Part shown: positions 24,921-35,118 of the stretch, piece after piece
How the letters are laid out: every line of letters starts with the position of its first letter
How positions within the stretch are numbered: the stretch's first letter is position 1
The notes under the pieces: generated by a model
Seen by the model: only the letters and a program-made list of their open reading frames with translations
Told to the model about the DNA's origin: nothing
Databases searched by the model: none
Position numbers and translations under genes: made by a program
Origin: Leptolyngbyaceae cyanobacterium SM1_4_3
Lineage (GTDB): Bacteria > Cyanobacteriota > Cyanobacteriia > Elainellales > Elainellaceae
Assembly (NCBI GenBank): GCA_012031415.1
Contig: JAAUTN010000004.1
Location: 1 to 60,359, forward strand
DNA: 60,359 nucleotides
Direction of reading: 5' to 3'

Positions 24921-26864
24921 ATGAGACAGGTAAGACAGAAGATTCGGGATAAGTGTAAGAGGGAGGCAGCAATCTGGCGAGTTAGAGCGCTGCCGGGGTT
25001 TATTGTGGTTGCCCTTATCATTGGTCTGCGTTTTATGGGACAGCTACAGTTTTTTGAGCGCTTAGCACTGGATTACTTGCTGCGGCTACGCCCTTCTGAA
25101 CCCGTTGATGAACGAATCCTAATTGTTGGTATTAATGAAGCAGATATTCAGCGGATCGGAACTTATCCCATCCCAGATCGCCACATTGCCGCTCTGTTCA
25201 CAACCCTCCAATCCTACGATCCAGCCGTAATTGGGCTTGATATCTACAGAGATTTACCAATCGAGCCTGGACACAGTGAGTTAGTGCAGGCATTTAGCCA
25301 GATGGAAAACTTGATTGCGATCGAGAAAGTTCTCTCCGATCGCAGTGGCTTTACGGTCAACCCACCACAGGGACTTGCCCCCAAGCAGGTCGGTTTTGCA
25401 GATGCCGTTCTGGATTCTGATGGCCGTTTGAGGCGGAGTCTGCTAGGCACCTCAGTTGATGCAGACACTTCAAATGATACAGACAACTACAAATTTTCAT
25501 TCACTATCCGCTTGGCAGAAACCTATCTCGCTAGCCAGGGAATTACCCTAGAGAACGGTATCCGTGATCCGGACGCTATGCGGTTTGGCTCGACAGAACT
25601 AAATCGGGTTTCGCCAAATTCTGGTGGGTATGTAGGGGCGGATGACGGAGGAAACCAGGTTTTGCTTAATTTTCGCAGTGGTTTAGCCCCATTCCGAATA
25701 GTATCTCTCGAAGATGTTACAGAAGGGAGAGTTCCCGAAGCCTGGATTCGCGATCGCATTGTTCTCATCGGTATCACAGCGCTTAGTGCCAAGGATGTAA
25801 TCAACTCTGCTGCCATTGATGGAGTGAACCCTGGATTAGTCTATGGCGTAGAAATTCAGGCTCACGCCATCAGCCAAATTACGAGTGCAGTGCTTGATGG
25901 CCGTCCTTTACTAAAAACCTGGTCTGATGGCTGGGAATATGTTTGGATTTTGGTTTGGGGATTATTAGGGATTAGCTTAGGACGAATTTTCACGTCTCCC
26001 CTCAAGATTCTCCTGGGGCTTGCAGTTTCCTGTGTAACTCTTACTGGGGTTTGCTACAGCCTCTTGCTGATTGGATGGTGGGTTCCCATCGTTCCAACGC
26101 TCCTGGTTTTAGTGCTTAATGGCACAGGGCTTACTGCCTTGCTCTTTTATCGCTATCAGCAAGATTTGAAATCGAAAATTCAGGATCGTCAATTAATTAT
26201 CGACCGTACCTTTGACAGCATTCACAACGGTCCGTTGCAAACCCTGGCTGGCATATTGAGAACTGTGCAAGAGCGCCCCCTATCGCCAGAGCAACTGTAT
26301 CTTGATCTGAAGTGCTTAAATCAAGAATTACGAGACGTGTATGAATCTGTACTGGGAGAGATCTCAACGCAAAGAGACAGCATCATCCTAAGCCCAGAAT
26401 TAAAGCTTGATTTGACACGACCCACTCACGAAATCCTCGATGAAATTTATACTTATACCCTGGCGCGTGACCTCCCTTGCTTTAAAACACTGAAATTAAA
26501 AGTTACAACGTTCAAGCAAATTGATACTCGCCCTTTGACCCTTGAACAGAAGCGAGGGCTGTGCCGTTTTCTTGAGGAGGCTTTATGCAACGTGGGCAAA
26601 CACGCTGTGGGAGTTACTCGCATCGATGTCATTTGTAAACAAGAACAGAATCAGAATGTCATCCGTGTGATAGACAATGGCGTGGGAATTGATTCATCTT
26701 CTGGTACAGCTAAAACTGAAGGACGGGGAACACAGCAAGCTAGAGAACTTGCTCGCCAGTTAAATGGAACCTTTCAGCGGCTCTCCCTTATAGACACCTC
26801 ATCAGGAACAATGTGTGAACTGCGCTGGGCTGCTGTAGCAGTAAGGATGAAAGATGAAGGATGA
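24921..26864 (+). CDS. CHASE2 sensor histidine kinase
   Basis: 647 residues. One N-terminal TM helix, then an extracytoplasmic CHASE2 domain (about 45-315) with DERILIVGINEADI, YPIPDRHIAALFTTL, IGLDIYRD, QVGFADAVLDSDGRLRR and RDRIVLIGITALSAKD, followed by three C-terminal TM helices (about 335-415). The kinase core has the phosphoacceptor in FDSIHNGPLQTLAGIL (His near 434), an N box EEALCNVGKHA, G1 VIDNGVGI and G2 GRGTQQARELARQLNG, as in NarL-type kinases. It directly follows its response regulator. A DUF928 gene, a frequent neighbour of CHASE2 genes in cyanobacteria, lies downstream. The signal it senses is unknown. Confidence 0.9.
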   Translation: MRQVRQKIRDKCKREAAIWRVRALPGFIVVALIIGLRFMGQLQFFERLALDYLLRLRPSEPVDERILIVGINEADIQRIGTYPIPDRHIAALFTTLQSYDPAVIGLDIYRDLPIEPGHSELVQAFSQMENLIAIEKVLSDRSGFTVNPPQGLAPKQVGFADAVLDSDGRLRRSLLGTSVDADTSNDTDNYKFSFTIRLAETYLASQGITLENGIRDPDAMRFGSTELNRVSPNSGGYVGADDGGNQVLLNFRSGLAPFRIVSLEDVTEGRVPEAWIRDRIVLIGITALSAKDVINSAAIDGVNPGLVYGVEIQAHAISQITSAVLDGRPLLKTWSDGWEYVWILVWGLLGISLGRIFTSPLKILLGLAVSCVTLTGVCYSLLLIGWWVPIVPTLLVLVLNGTGLTALLFYRYQQDLKSKIQDRQLIIDRTFDSIHNGPLQTLAGILRTVQERPLSPEQLYLDLKCLNQELRDVYESVLGEISTQRDSIILSPELKLDLTRPTHEILDEIYTYTLARDLPCFKTLKLKVTTFKQIDTRPLTLEQKRGLCRFLEEALCNVGKHAVGVTRIDVICKQEQNQNVIRVIDNGVGIDSSSGTAKTEGRGTQQARELARQLNGTFQRLSLIDTSSGTMCELRWAAVAVRMKDEG

Positions 26865-27090
26865 AGTTGAATCTTGCTCATCAAAGCTTTGTTGCTTACA
26901 GTCTGTCCTAGCTAAGCTTCGTACTGCTATACAAAGGGCTAACTTTTAGAATGTAGATTTCAGCAACGAGAATGGCTGAAAACAAAAGTATATATCTCCT
27001 ATTTCGGTACTCAACTTGGCATGGATGGGTAGTGTGAACGCGATCGCACCTCGATATGATGTGAGTCATAACCACTTTAACGGGGGGACT

Positions 27091-27845
27091 ATGACTCGAT
27101 TTTCTTGGTTGCCGAACCGCGCTCTGAGGTATACAGCGTTAACCAGTGGTGCTTTAGGGCTAGTTCTGTTAACGGCTCCCTATGCCTTAGCCGATTATGT
27201 TCCACCCTCTGAGCCTTCTTCTCCTCAAGAATCAACAAGTTCTACGGGTCGAAGGGGAGGATGTGATGGAGAGGCTGAAACAGAACTGACTGCCTTAGCT
27301 CCTCAGAGCTATGTAGGACAAACCATTTCTACTCATCCTACCTTTGCCTGGTTTATCCCTGATACTCAGCCCTTTCAAGTTGAGTTTCGCCTTTTTGAGT
27401 ATAATTCTGCGATCGCCAACTCATTCAGAAGATTGACCTTCAGAGTTCTCCCGGAATTATGTCCTGGTCACTTCCTCCAGACCAGCCAGGACTCTCAACT
27501 GGGCAGCGTTATTTCTGGCAGGTGGTGGTTCATTGCGACCTCAACCGTCCCTCTAGTGCTTTAGTGGCTGAAGCCGAGATCGAAGTTGTCGAGATTCCAT
27601 CTGATTTAGAAATGGAGCTTGATGCTGCAACCGATGACCTTGCCAGAGTACGTCTCTATGGCGAAGCAGGCTTGTGGTACGACGCTTTTAATGAAGTATT
27701 GGCTGCTGGACAAGATGCAGCAGCAAGAGACACGAGGCTGGGTCTTTTAGATAACCTGGTAAACTCAGAAGTAGTAATGGAAACCAGTATTCAAGAACAT
27801 CAAGTACGGCTCACAGAGATCATAGAGCTTGAGCGATCGCTGTAG
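27091..27845 (+). pseudogene. DUF928 family secreted protein, frameshifted
   Basis: Begins at ATG 27091 (GGGGGG upstream) with a signal peptide ending PYALADY. The family core is visible in two frames: RRGGCDGEAETELTALAP and TISTHPTFAWFIPDTQPFQVEFRL up to 27418, then IQKIDLQSSPGIMSWSLPPD and LSTGQRYFWQVVVHCDL after it. The sequence AA at 27418-27419 should be AAA to join them (giving AIAKLIQKIDL). The C-terminal helical part runs to 27845. DUF928 proteins are exported, of unknown role, and co-occur with CHASE2 and haemagglutinin genes in cyanobacteria, which fits this neighbourhood. Confidence 0.8.
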
Positions 27846-27995
27846 CTTACCGTAAGGCTGCATGGGGCTTTTGGTTGAATACTTCCTACTTAATCTCGCT
27901 CCAGTCGCCAGAGAGGACAAAAGTTGTCCAGTAATAGAGATGGGAATACTCAGGATTCTGCAACATCGCTAATTGGGTTTGCCTGAGTGGAGTAG

Positions 27996-28037
27996 GTTAA
28001 ACATAGTGGAGGAGTCGCTCACTCCACTGTGTTTAAC
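27996..28037. terminator. Hairpin between convergent genes
   Basis: GTTAAACATAGTGGAG (27996-28011) pairs with CTCCACTGTGTTTAAC (28022-28037), one G-T pair, 10-nt loop. It lies between the ends of the DUF928 and glycosyltransferase genes, so it may serve both. Confidence 0.6.
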
Positions 28038-28144
28038 TCACCCGGTAATGTTCTAAATCTGGGGATAGCCTCCTAGAGATTGTTGCTAAGAGCAGGATTC
28101 AATCACCTTCTACACGCTTAGAACATTACCTACAAAGCCTTTAT

Positions 28145-29341
28145 TTAAGTTATGTTGAACAACCGGAATACACCTCGCCACCCTTTTCCTTGATAGCTTA
28201 AGTAGGTTCGCACAAGCAATCGTCTTGCTAAACTAATCGGCACCTGAACACAGAGACATCTCAGGAGTCCGAGTCTACCCTGAGTCGCAAGAGCCACCTT
28301 TGCAGCTTCATCAATACGCTTCAAAAGCTTGGGCTGTCCACCAATGTAAAGAAGTGGCAAACTATTCCAGGGGTCAAATTGGACAAACTTGATGGAAAAG
28401 TCCCAGCAGGGGCGGAAGAACTGTTGTCCTCGCTCGTTTAATAAACAAGCTGCAAAGCTGAAAATACTGTTGCTGATGCCGACAATATCACACTGACTCA
28501 GCATAAAAAAGTCAACATAAAATTCAGCATTAATGGTCTGAAGCTGCGACAAGTCAATAGATAAATCATTGCAGGTGACGGGCTTAAATCTGGCAAAGGC
28601 AGGCAAAACACGCTCTAACTCGTCACTACACAGAAATAGCACGGGCTGGTCAAACTGATCCCATATACTATCGAGCCAGTCACACCACCAGGCTAGCGGT
28701 ACAACTAAGGTAAATCCTGCAAGCGGTAAGCGAACGAAATCGCCACGTCGGATATGCACTCCAATGATTGTCTTGCCTTGCGATCGCAACTTAGCCAGTC
28801 CAACGTCTAAAGCAGCTTTGAGATCGGGAACTGGTTGAAATAGCGATCGAAAAAAGGCTTGATGTGGCTGCAAAAATTGAGTGTGAACTTGAAAAAATCC
28901 CCACAGATCAACATTGGTCAATCCCTGCTCTAGCGCCTCAACTCCAACTCGAATACTTGGTGCGCCTGCCATTTTTTCAATATATGGAATAAATTCTGGA
29001 AACGCATCGAACAAGGTTTCACCCTGATCAAGCTGCTCGATTGCGGCAGGTAGACGCTGTGTAATTGGCGGATCAGTATGTCCAAACAGCGGTTGACCAA
29101 TCCAGCCTGGACACTCAATCTGCGCGTTTGATTTCAAGGCACAAATTCGTAAGAATGCATATTGAAAAAGCTGATTACCAAATCGTCCCAGCTTACCCAG
29201 TGATGACATCGTGAGTACAGACCGCTCAGATGTTGCAGATAGGCCTGTTGCTGTAGTCTCTGCTGTCTGATTGAGAGAATCTAGACTGCGAAAAACTTGA
29301 TCTGTCTCACTGAGCTTAGAATACTTTAAATCTTTATCCAA
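28145..29341 (-). CDS. Alpha-1,2-fucosyltransferase (GT11)-like glycosyltransferase
   Basis: 398 residues from a TTG at 29341, supported by a GGGAGG ribosome-binding site five bases upstream; an internal ATG at 29209 (MSSLGKLG) is the alternative. GT11 landmarks are the N-terminal GRFGNQLFQYAFLRICAL, the donor-binding IIGVHIRRGDFVRLP (HxRRxD), FLCSDELERV, and DFFMLSQCDIVGISNSIFSFAACLLN. The C-terminus has a basic amphipathic tail that may contact the membrane. The enzyme would transfer fucose or a related sugar to a cell-surface glycan. It stands alone, with no other polysaccharide genes nearby. Confidence 0.8.
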   Translation of the reverse strand: MDKDLKYSKLSETDQVFRSLDSLNQTAETTATGLSATSERSVLTMSSLGKLGRFGNQLFQYAFLRICALKSNAQIECPGWIGQPLFGHTDPPITQRLPAAIEQLDQGETLFDAFPEFIPYIEKMAGAPSIRVGVEALEQGLTNVDLWGFFQVHTQFLQPHQAFFRSLFQPVPDLKAALDVGLAKLRSQGKTIIGVHIRRGDFVRLPLAGFTLVVPLAWWCDWLDSIWDQFDQPVLFLCSDELERVLPAFARFKPVTCNDLSIDLSQLQTINAEFYVDFFMLSQCDIVGISNSIFSFAACLLNERGQQFFRPCWDFSIKFVQFDPWNSLPLLYIGGQPKLLKRIDEAAKVALATQGRLGLLRCLCVQVPISLARRLLVRTYLSYQGKGWRGVFRLFNIT

Positions 29342-29673
29342 AGCTGCCTCCCGTTATCGCCTACTTTCAGTACTTGCTGTCACGTCGCTAACATTCATCT
29401 GACCTAAAACGATCATCACTAAATTTTCGACATTTCGCGCTTGCTCCACTTAGGCGGACAAGTCTGCTTCTTCTGAGGCAGTATCTCCCTCAACCGGAAC
29501 CTGTAATTTTGGGGTTAGGAAGTCAAGCTAAATTCAGCTTATATTGGGAAGCATCTTAGGAATAGGGGTAGCTTTTAGATAGACCATAGCCTTAGCCGTC
29601 CGCTGAGCCAAAAGGCTGTGACGCTTGAATTGCTTTTGCTTGTCTCTTACCCGATGCCACAGCCACTCACGCC
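29342..29673. other. Intergenic stretch between divergent genes
   Basis: Must contain promoters for the minus-strand glycosyltransferase and the plus-strand kinase. I see no repeat, riboswitch or clear promoter elements. Confidence 0.4.
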
Positions 29674-31002
29674 ATGAATCCAATTACATCCCAACTGCCC
29701 ACTTCGCCCGTCACGATTGATGAAGTTCTGATCACGCCGCAACTATGGTGCCGGAACCCGCGTTCACCTGATCTTCAATCTGAAAACATTGCACTTCACT
29801 CTTTAGTGAGGCAAATGAACGAAGCTCCAGAGGTGATGATGCAGAGCCTTGTGACAATAGCAGTAGACTTATGCCAGGCTGGGTCGGCCGGAATCAGTCA
29901 ACTTGAACTAACTAATTGTGGTGAAGAAGTATTTCATTGGGTTGCTTTAGCAGGTGCATACAGTCAGCAGCATAGATTTGTTCCTCGGAATTTTAGTCTT
30001 TGTGGCACTTGCTTAGAGCGAGGATCACCTCAACTTTTCTATTATCCTGAACGGTATTTCACTAATTTTGGGCAACTCCGTCCGGCTATTGTCGAGGCGC
30101 TGGTCATTCCACTGCTAGTCAACGACCAGCCATTAGGAACTATTTGGATTGTCTCTCATGATGAGAAAAGACGATTTAATGCTGAAGACTTGCGAGTCAT
30201 GAAGAGTTTAGCAGACTTCACAGCCGCAGCTTTAAGTCAATCCCAGGCTCGTTATGCTGCGGAAGCAGCAGCACAGCGTGAGCAATTAGCCCGAATGGAG
30301 GCAGAGCAGGCCAACTTAGCCAAAGACGAATTCTTGGCAGTTGTTTCTCATGAAATGCGAACACCTCTAACCAATATGAAAATGGCGTTGTTGATGCTGC
30401 AAACCGCAGTCCGTCCAGAACGACGCGAACGTTATATGCAGATTCTGCAAAGTGAGTGTGAGAGAGAGATTGGGCTGGTGAATAATTTGCTGGACTTGCA
30501 GCGTCTTACCATTGGATCTGACCCAATTGCCTGGTCTGTTATTCAGGTACCAGAATGGTTATCTCTCATTGTTGAGCCTGCTATGGAGCAGGCTCAATCT
30601 CAGCAGCAGTTTTTTCACCTAGACCTCGCTTTAGCTTCGGAATCAGCAGGGCTGGTGACGGATGCAACTAAGCTAGAACGTATCCTGAGGGAATTGCTGC
30701 ACAACGCCTGTAAGTACACTCCTACAGGAGGCAAAATTATCCTTACAGTTCGACGAAATTCAGCGAGTACTGAGATTCGAGTAGTCAATACAAGCAACGA
30801 AATTTCACCAGAGGCACTAGAGCGTCTCTTTGAAAAATTCTATCGAGTACCGGGTGGCGATCCCCGCAAGCAAGGTGGGACAGGATTGGGACTGACTCTA
30901 GTTCAGAAATTAGTCCAACTGCTGGGGGGACAAATCCGAGTTGAAAATCACGCAAATCAAACCACATTTACGGTTGAACTTCCCAATCAACCGGAGAACT
31001 AA
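29674..31002 (+). CDS. GAF-domain sensor histidine kinase
   Basis: 442 residues, soluble. A GAF-like domain covers about 45-190 (MMQSLVTIAVDLCQAGSAGISQLE, LCGTCLERGSPQLFYYPERYF, VIPLLVNDQPLGTIWIVSH). A coiled linker rich in Ala and Gln leads to HisKA with DEFLAVVSHEMRTPL (phosphoacceptor His near 226), then a HATPase with N box ELLHNACKYTPTGG, an EIRVVNTSNEI region that lacks the usual DxGxG G1 motif, F box LFEKFYRV and G2 GGTGLGLTLV. The GAF Cys is not in a bilin-lyase context, so it is probably not a phytochrome. No response regulator is adjacent. Confidence 0.85.
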   Translation: MNPITSQLPTSPVTIDEVLITPQLWCRNPRSPDLQSENIALHSLVRQMNEAPEVMMQSLVTIAVDLCQAGSAGISQLELTNCGEEVFHWVALAGAYSQQHRFVPRNFSLCGTCLERGSPQLFYYPERYFTNFGQLRPAIVEALVIPLLVNDQPLGTIWIVSHDEKRRFNAEDLRVMKSLADFTAAALSQSQARYAAEAAAQREQLARMEAEQANLAKDEFLAVVSHEMRTPLTNMKMALLMLQTAVRPERRERYMQILQSECEREIGLVNNLLDLQRLTIGSDPIAWSVIQVPEWLSLIVEPAMEQAQSQQQFFHLDLALASESAGLVTDATKLERILRELLHNACKYTPTGGKIILTVRRNSASTEIRVVNTSNEISPEALERLFEKFYRVPGGDPRKQGGTGLGLTLVQKLVQLLGGQIRVENHANQTTFTVELPNQPEN

Positions 31003-31238
31003 CATTTTGACTTAAGGTTTCATACCATAACAAGCAAAGGCAAGCTTTTGCATCGGTGATTCTACGGCCTCTTGGCGCTTGGACTTGCCGAAGCTTAAGT
31101 GAATTTGCGATCGCAGGAATAACAGTAATTTGCTTCAATCGTAGGTGAATTCCAGATTTCAGGCACTGAGATTTTATCCGTTCACCAATGCTCGTTGTAG
31201 CCGATTGCAAAACTAGCTGTTTACATTATTCTCAAACC

Positions 31239-32084
31239 ATGTCACAAATCGATGAACCCCGGCAAACTGCTAAAGCATTGATTAAAGCTTCTATTCCTCC
31301 CATGCTGTGGGATGAAAATGCGAGCTTTGTCGCAAGTCTTCGTCAAAGTCTGGAGCAACATTCAATAACCACTCATCCTGCCATTGCTGCTCTGAATCAG
31401 GGACGCTTTGATAAGCATCAGATGCAGCGTATTCACTTGGAATACCGATATGCCATCGTCCAGATTTTTACCGACGCTCTATTAGCGGCTCAATTTCAAA
31501 CGCTTCAGCTTGAACCCCGGCTCAAGCCTGGTAGCAAGATGTACGCTCGCTTCTTGCTGACCCTTAACGATTTAGACGAGTTTGGATTTGTGCCTGGAGT
31601 AAACCGATATGGGTACTACCAGGGAAATCCTAGCGGAGCACATTACCCCTTATTTGAAGGTGTGCTAGATGAAATAGGAGTGAGCCTGGAACAGCGATTA
31701 CAGTATGTTCCTACATCCATTTCATGTGAAGTTCGCAAGTATCTGGAGGATACTTACAGTGACCTCTGTGCGGTCACAAGTTTACTGGCAGTTGCCGAAG
31801 AGGAAGTTGTTCTGTTTAGCGCCCCACTGCGCGAAAATTCTCGTTGCGTAGGGGTTGAAGTCAGTTCAGGCTACTATCTCTGTCATGGCACAAGTGACGA
31901 TCAGCTTGCTCAAGCTTGTGATGATACTCATGAGGATGACCTCTGGTACATTGTAATGCAGGCAATTTTGCCGGAGCGATACAGTTCCATTGCAGAACTC
32001 TGCTTAAGATATTGCGACCTGTGGGTTGAGTTTTGGGATACTCAGATGAGCTTATTGCAGGAGCAGCTACTTGTCTCAGTTTAA
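31239..32084 (+). CDS. Haem-oxygenase-fold (iron-containing redox enzyme) family protein
   Basis: 281 residues from ATG 31239 (MSQIDEPRQTA); an upstream ATG at 31188 would add 17 non-conserved residues. All-helical protein with metal-ligand-like motifs: QRIHLEYRYAIVQIFTDALLAAQ, a FLLTLNDLDEFGF segment, VAEEEVVLF and CDDTHEDDLWYIVM. These Glu and His placements fit the di-iron haem-oxygenase-like oxidase (HDO) and 'iron-containing redox enzyme' group rather than true haem oxygenase. Substrate unknown. The gene follows a histidine kinase after 236 bp and is probably separately transcribed. Confidence 0.65.
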   Translation: MSQIDEPRQTAKALIKASIPPMLWDENASFVASLRQSLEQHSITTHPAIAALNQGRFDKHQMQRIHLEYRYAIVQIFTDALLAAQFQTLQLEPRLKPGSKMYARFLLTLNDLDEFGFVPGVNRYGYYQGNPSGAHYPLFEGVLDEIGVSLEQRLQYVPTSISCEVRKYLEDTYSDLCAVTSLLAVAEEEVVLFSAPLRENSRCVGVEVSSGYYLCHGTSDDQLAQACDDTHEDDLWYIVMQAILPERYSSIAELCLRYCDLWVEFWDTQMSLLQEQLLVSV

Positions 32085-32195
32085 TTTCAGCTAGACCTAT
32101 TTGTTCATCAAAGTTGCGACAGTGATCTTTGGACTGGAAGACACATGACAGTTCGGTTCTTCCATTGGAAAGCCCTTATCGTTAGTCGCATAAAG

Positions 32196-32255
32196 GCAGG
32201 AAGCAGCATCTAAGTAATATAGCAATTGCTGTAGTACTTAGATGCTGCTTCCTGC
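32196..32255. repeat. Perfect 21-bp inverted repeat with 18-nt loop
   Basis: The arm at 32196-32216 (GCAGGAAGCAGCATCTAAGTA) is the exact complement of 32235-32255. The loop contains AGCAATTGCT, itself a palindrome. It has no T-run, so it is not an obvious terminator; it could be a structured RNA or an insertion-element end. Confidence 0.75.
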
Positions 32256-32719
32256 TTCGCTCCGTATAAAGGGCAATCACTCTGAAAGTTGTGGTCATAG
32301 GCAATGCATCAGGGCGTTGCTCACCAAAATGTTCATCAGTTATGGCTACCGCCATATTTCTTTTTTGGCGATATGTACTACTTTTCACAATTGCTCGATA
32401 AACACAGCACGTTGACGAGTTTCTCTGGCATCTCCTCAAAATGCTCTAAGAGGAAATCCACCAGTGCTAGATGACGCAAGTTACTCGGAGTGGGGCGACG
32501 CAAACTTCCTTCAGCAAACAGCGTCGAACGGTAGAAGTAGAGCAAGAACAAATGGCAGCGATCGCCCCCTAACCCTCGCTCTTTAACCTGCGATCGCCCT
32601 GTTCAAAACTTCAAGCCTGCAAGCCCGTATTAAAAAGCCCCTTGCCCGTCCAGGTGGGTGAGACATCCACTCCACAGGTTATTTACTCCCTTCCCGGTTA
32701 AAAACTAGATACAAAGATC

Positions 32720-32754
32720 AGGGCTGCTCCCTCGCGTCGCGAGGGAGCAGCCCT
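32720..32754 (-). terminator. 16-bp perfect hairpin, probable terminator of the GH57 gene
   Basis: AGGGCTGCTCCCTCGC, loop GTC, then the exact complement. It lies 28 bp past the stop of the minus-strand GH57 gene. The apex CGCGTCGCG is the same as at 5526-5575 although the stems are unrelated. Confidence 0.65.
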
Positions 32755-32782
32755 TTCAGTGGAAAAGGAGTGATCCGCAATC

Positions 32783-35016
32783 CTAAGGCACTTGCAGCGG
32801 CACCAGCGTATCTTCTGGCAAATAGTTTCGGTAACAGCCGTCTTCCGCCAGAATCAGCACGAGTTGCAAAGACCAGTCTGGCTCAACCGTGTGCAGATCT
32901 GCCCAGGGCACCGCAACTTCCAGGCAAGAATCAACGGCCGCTTTGGCGCGACTGGGGTGCGAGTACCACTGGAGATGTTCTCCAGCTTCCTGGAACCAGG
33001 TCGATTGCGTGATTAGATTTACCCCTAAATGATGGTGAAAGAGGTAGTTTGCGGGCGGTTCATTCGGCAATTCTGCCAAAGGAGGGGGGCTGTTGTGCAT
33101 GGTGCGACCAGGATAAAACCAGAGCAAATGTAGCTCTGGGGGAATGTCTACTCCGGGGCGAGTGCCTGCTTTGAAGTCAAGACGTAGATAGAAGTTTAGG
33201 TGATCGACTCCATACCAGAGCCGTTGAACGAGGCTGCTGCGGTGCATGGTGCCGCGTGCGCCGCCAATTTCGATGCGTCCGGCTTTGTCCCAGTCTTGCT
33301 CGTCGCCGCGTCCGTCTACCACTGGGTGAATGAAGCTGCGCGGCAGATGATCGCCGTTGGCTGCATGAGCTTCTACTGGCTGACGGACATTAAGCGGAAT
33401 TGGCTCATTCAGCGCTTGATAGAGTGCTGCCAAATGTTCTCGGAAAAGCTGGTCGAACATTGCATCCTGGTTAGAGGAGTGCCCTTCGCCAAACCACCAA
33501 AACCAGTCAGATCCTTCTGCTGCGTAGAGGGCTTCCCAAGCTTCGGGGTTATTTTCTTCGGTGGCTTCGGGGTGGTTGGCTAGCACCTGCCGAGCTTCGG
33601 TGAGCAAGTCCCAGGCGCGGTTTTTGGCGGGGTCGCCGATCCAGGTGGTGAAGCTGCCGTCTACCCAGGAGCCGCTGTGCAGTTTAGCAGCGGGAATGGT
33701 TTCGGTGGCGGGGAATTTGTCAAGGAATTCGGCGACGGTAACGAGTTGCAGGTTGGGGTCGTCGCTCAGGGTTTGGTAGAGCGCTTCCAGGAAGGGTTTG
33801 CCGTCTTGCTGGTAATATTCCCAGCAGTTCTCACCGTCAAGGGCGATCGTCACTAGCCAGGGATTCTCTAATGTTGTGCCACCATCGGATTGTCGGGCTT
33901 TGAGGGTGCGGGCGATCGCCTCCAACTGCCCCACCAGATCAGAAGCTGCCTGACGCGGCTCCATTGCGCCATAGGTGAAGCCAATCAGGTCAGACAAACG
34001 GTGATCGCGGAAGACGATCGACACGTCTCCCTGCTGCGTTTCTAGCCGATAGGGGCGATAGAGAACTTCAGGTTCAGATAAAGTCCCTAAACCGTCACGG
34101 TGAAAGAAATGGCTCAGCGTCCAGCCCAAGACTGCCTCATCAGAACAGAGCCATTCAAACCCGTGAGCCGCCACGTCTGGCAAGATTGCAGGGCTAACAG
34201 ATTGCTCTGAGGGCCACAGACCACGCGGATCGCGGCCAAACCGCTCTCGATACATCTGCTTAGCTTTTCGCAAATGGCGCGGGATGTCTTCTGCCCACTG
34301 AAAGCGATATTGCGCAATTGCATATTTGGAACGGCGACTCGTCCAGCATCAGTGTCTGCCAGCAGCGGCAAAATCGGATGTGTGTAAGGCGTGGTCGTCA
34401 CCTCTAGCTGTCCATTTTCCTGCATCTGCCGATGGTGGGGAATGATGCGGCTGAGAATTTGTCGCTGTTTGGAGTAGATTCGCTGGCGATCGCTCAAGCT
34501 AAAGTTGCGTCCCTGCTCTAGCCACTGAGCAATTTCTGGATCATCCCAAAACAGCGGGTCAATCCATGCCAGGTTGTGCCACGCTAGCAGGTCGCTGTAG
34601 TCTTGAGCCGTCCAGTTATCTAAACACCAGGCACGTCCCTTGTCCTGCCGCTGATGAAATAGCTCAGCATAGCGAGGATGAGGATCAACCAGGGTGTGAT
34701 GGTTTGCGTCAAAGAAATGTTCAATAATAAATCGCTGCTGGTCTGTGTCAATCTGCTCGATCGGCTTCAGCGCTAGAGATAGGTACGGGTCAAACGCGCT
34801 GCCATTCACATAATCCTCGATTTGCAGAATGAGTGAAGGCACCAAATTTACTGTCTGGTGCAGTCTCGGATAGCGCTCTAACAGCAGTATCAAATCTAGA
34901 TAGTCTTTTGTGCCGTGTAGCCGCACCCAGGGCAACTGATATTGACCTGCGGTGCGGCTTTTATATAGCGGCTGATGCTGATGCCAGATGAAGGCGACGT
35001 AGAGAGGATAAGGCAT
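32783..35016 (-). pseudogene. Glycoside hydrolase family 57 protein, frameshifted
   Basis: About 744 residues if restored, starting at the ATG at 35016 (MPYPLYVAFIWHQHQPLY); 35031 is the longest alternative. GH57 enzymes are alpha-amylases, 4-alpha-glucanotransferases or branching enzymes of glycogen metabolism. The N-terminal half has WHQHQPLYK, LHQTVNLVPSLILQIEDY and PYTHPILPLL. The frame breaks at 34318-34319, where a third base in the run restores VPNMQIAQYRFQWAEDIP. The second half has RGLWPSEQSVSPAILP (probable catalytic Glu), ALDGENCWEYY and GSDWFWWFGEGH, then a C-terminal carbohydrate-binding-like domain. The close match of the restored protein to the family suggests a sequencing error rather than a dead gene. 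Confidence 0.85.
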
Positions 35017-35048
35017 AGGACCAGGAAGCAACCCTACAAAAACAAAAT

Positions 35049-35080
35049 GAGCAGGGAAAGTTCATAAATTTTCCCTGCTC
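35049..35080 (-). terminator. Hairpin after the Nfu gene
   Basis: GAGCAGGGAAA and TTTCCCTGCTC are exact inverted repeats with a 10-nt loop. It lies 39 bp past the stop of the minus-strand nfu gene and just before the GH57 start. Confidence 0.65.
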
Positions 35081-35118
35081 TAAAAGTAATCTGTAATGGA
35101 GATTTTGGCGATCGCAAA

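Larger units (their letters stand above)
32085..32782. other. Intergenic stretch with a large hairpin and a decayed minus-strand ORF
   Basis: Between 32182 and 32530 the minus strand carries patches that look like protein in shifting frames (FLLEHFEEMPEKLVNVLC, SSTYRQKRNMAVAITDEHFG, DALPMTTTFRVIALY), which may be remains of a gene I cannot name. The hairpin at 32196-32255 and the terminator at 32720-32754 are described separately. Confidence 0.45.
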
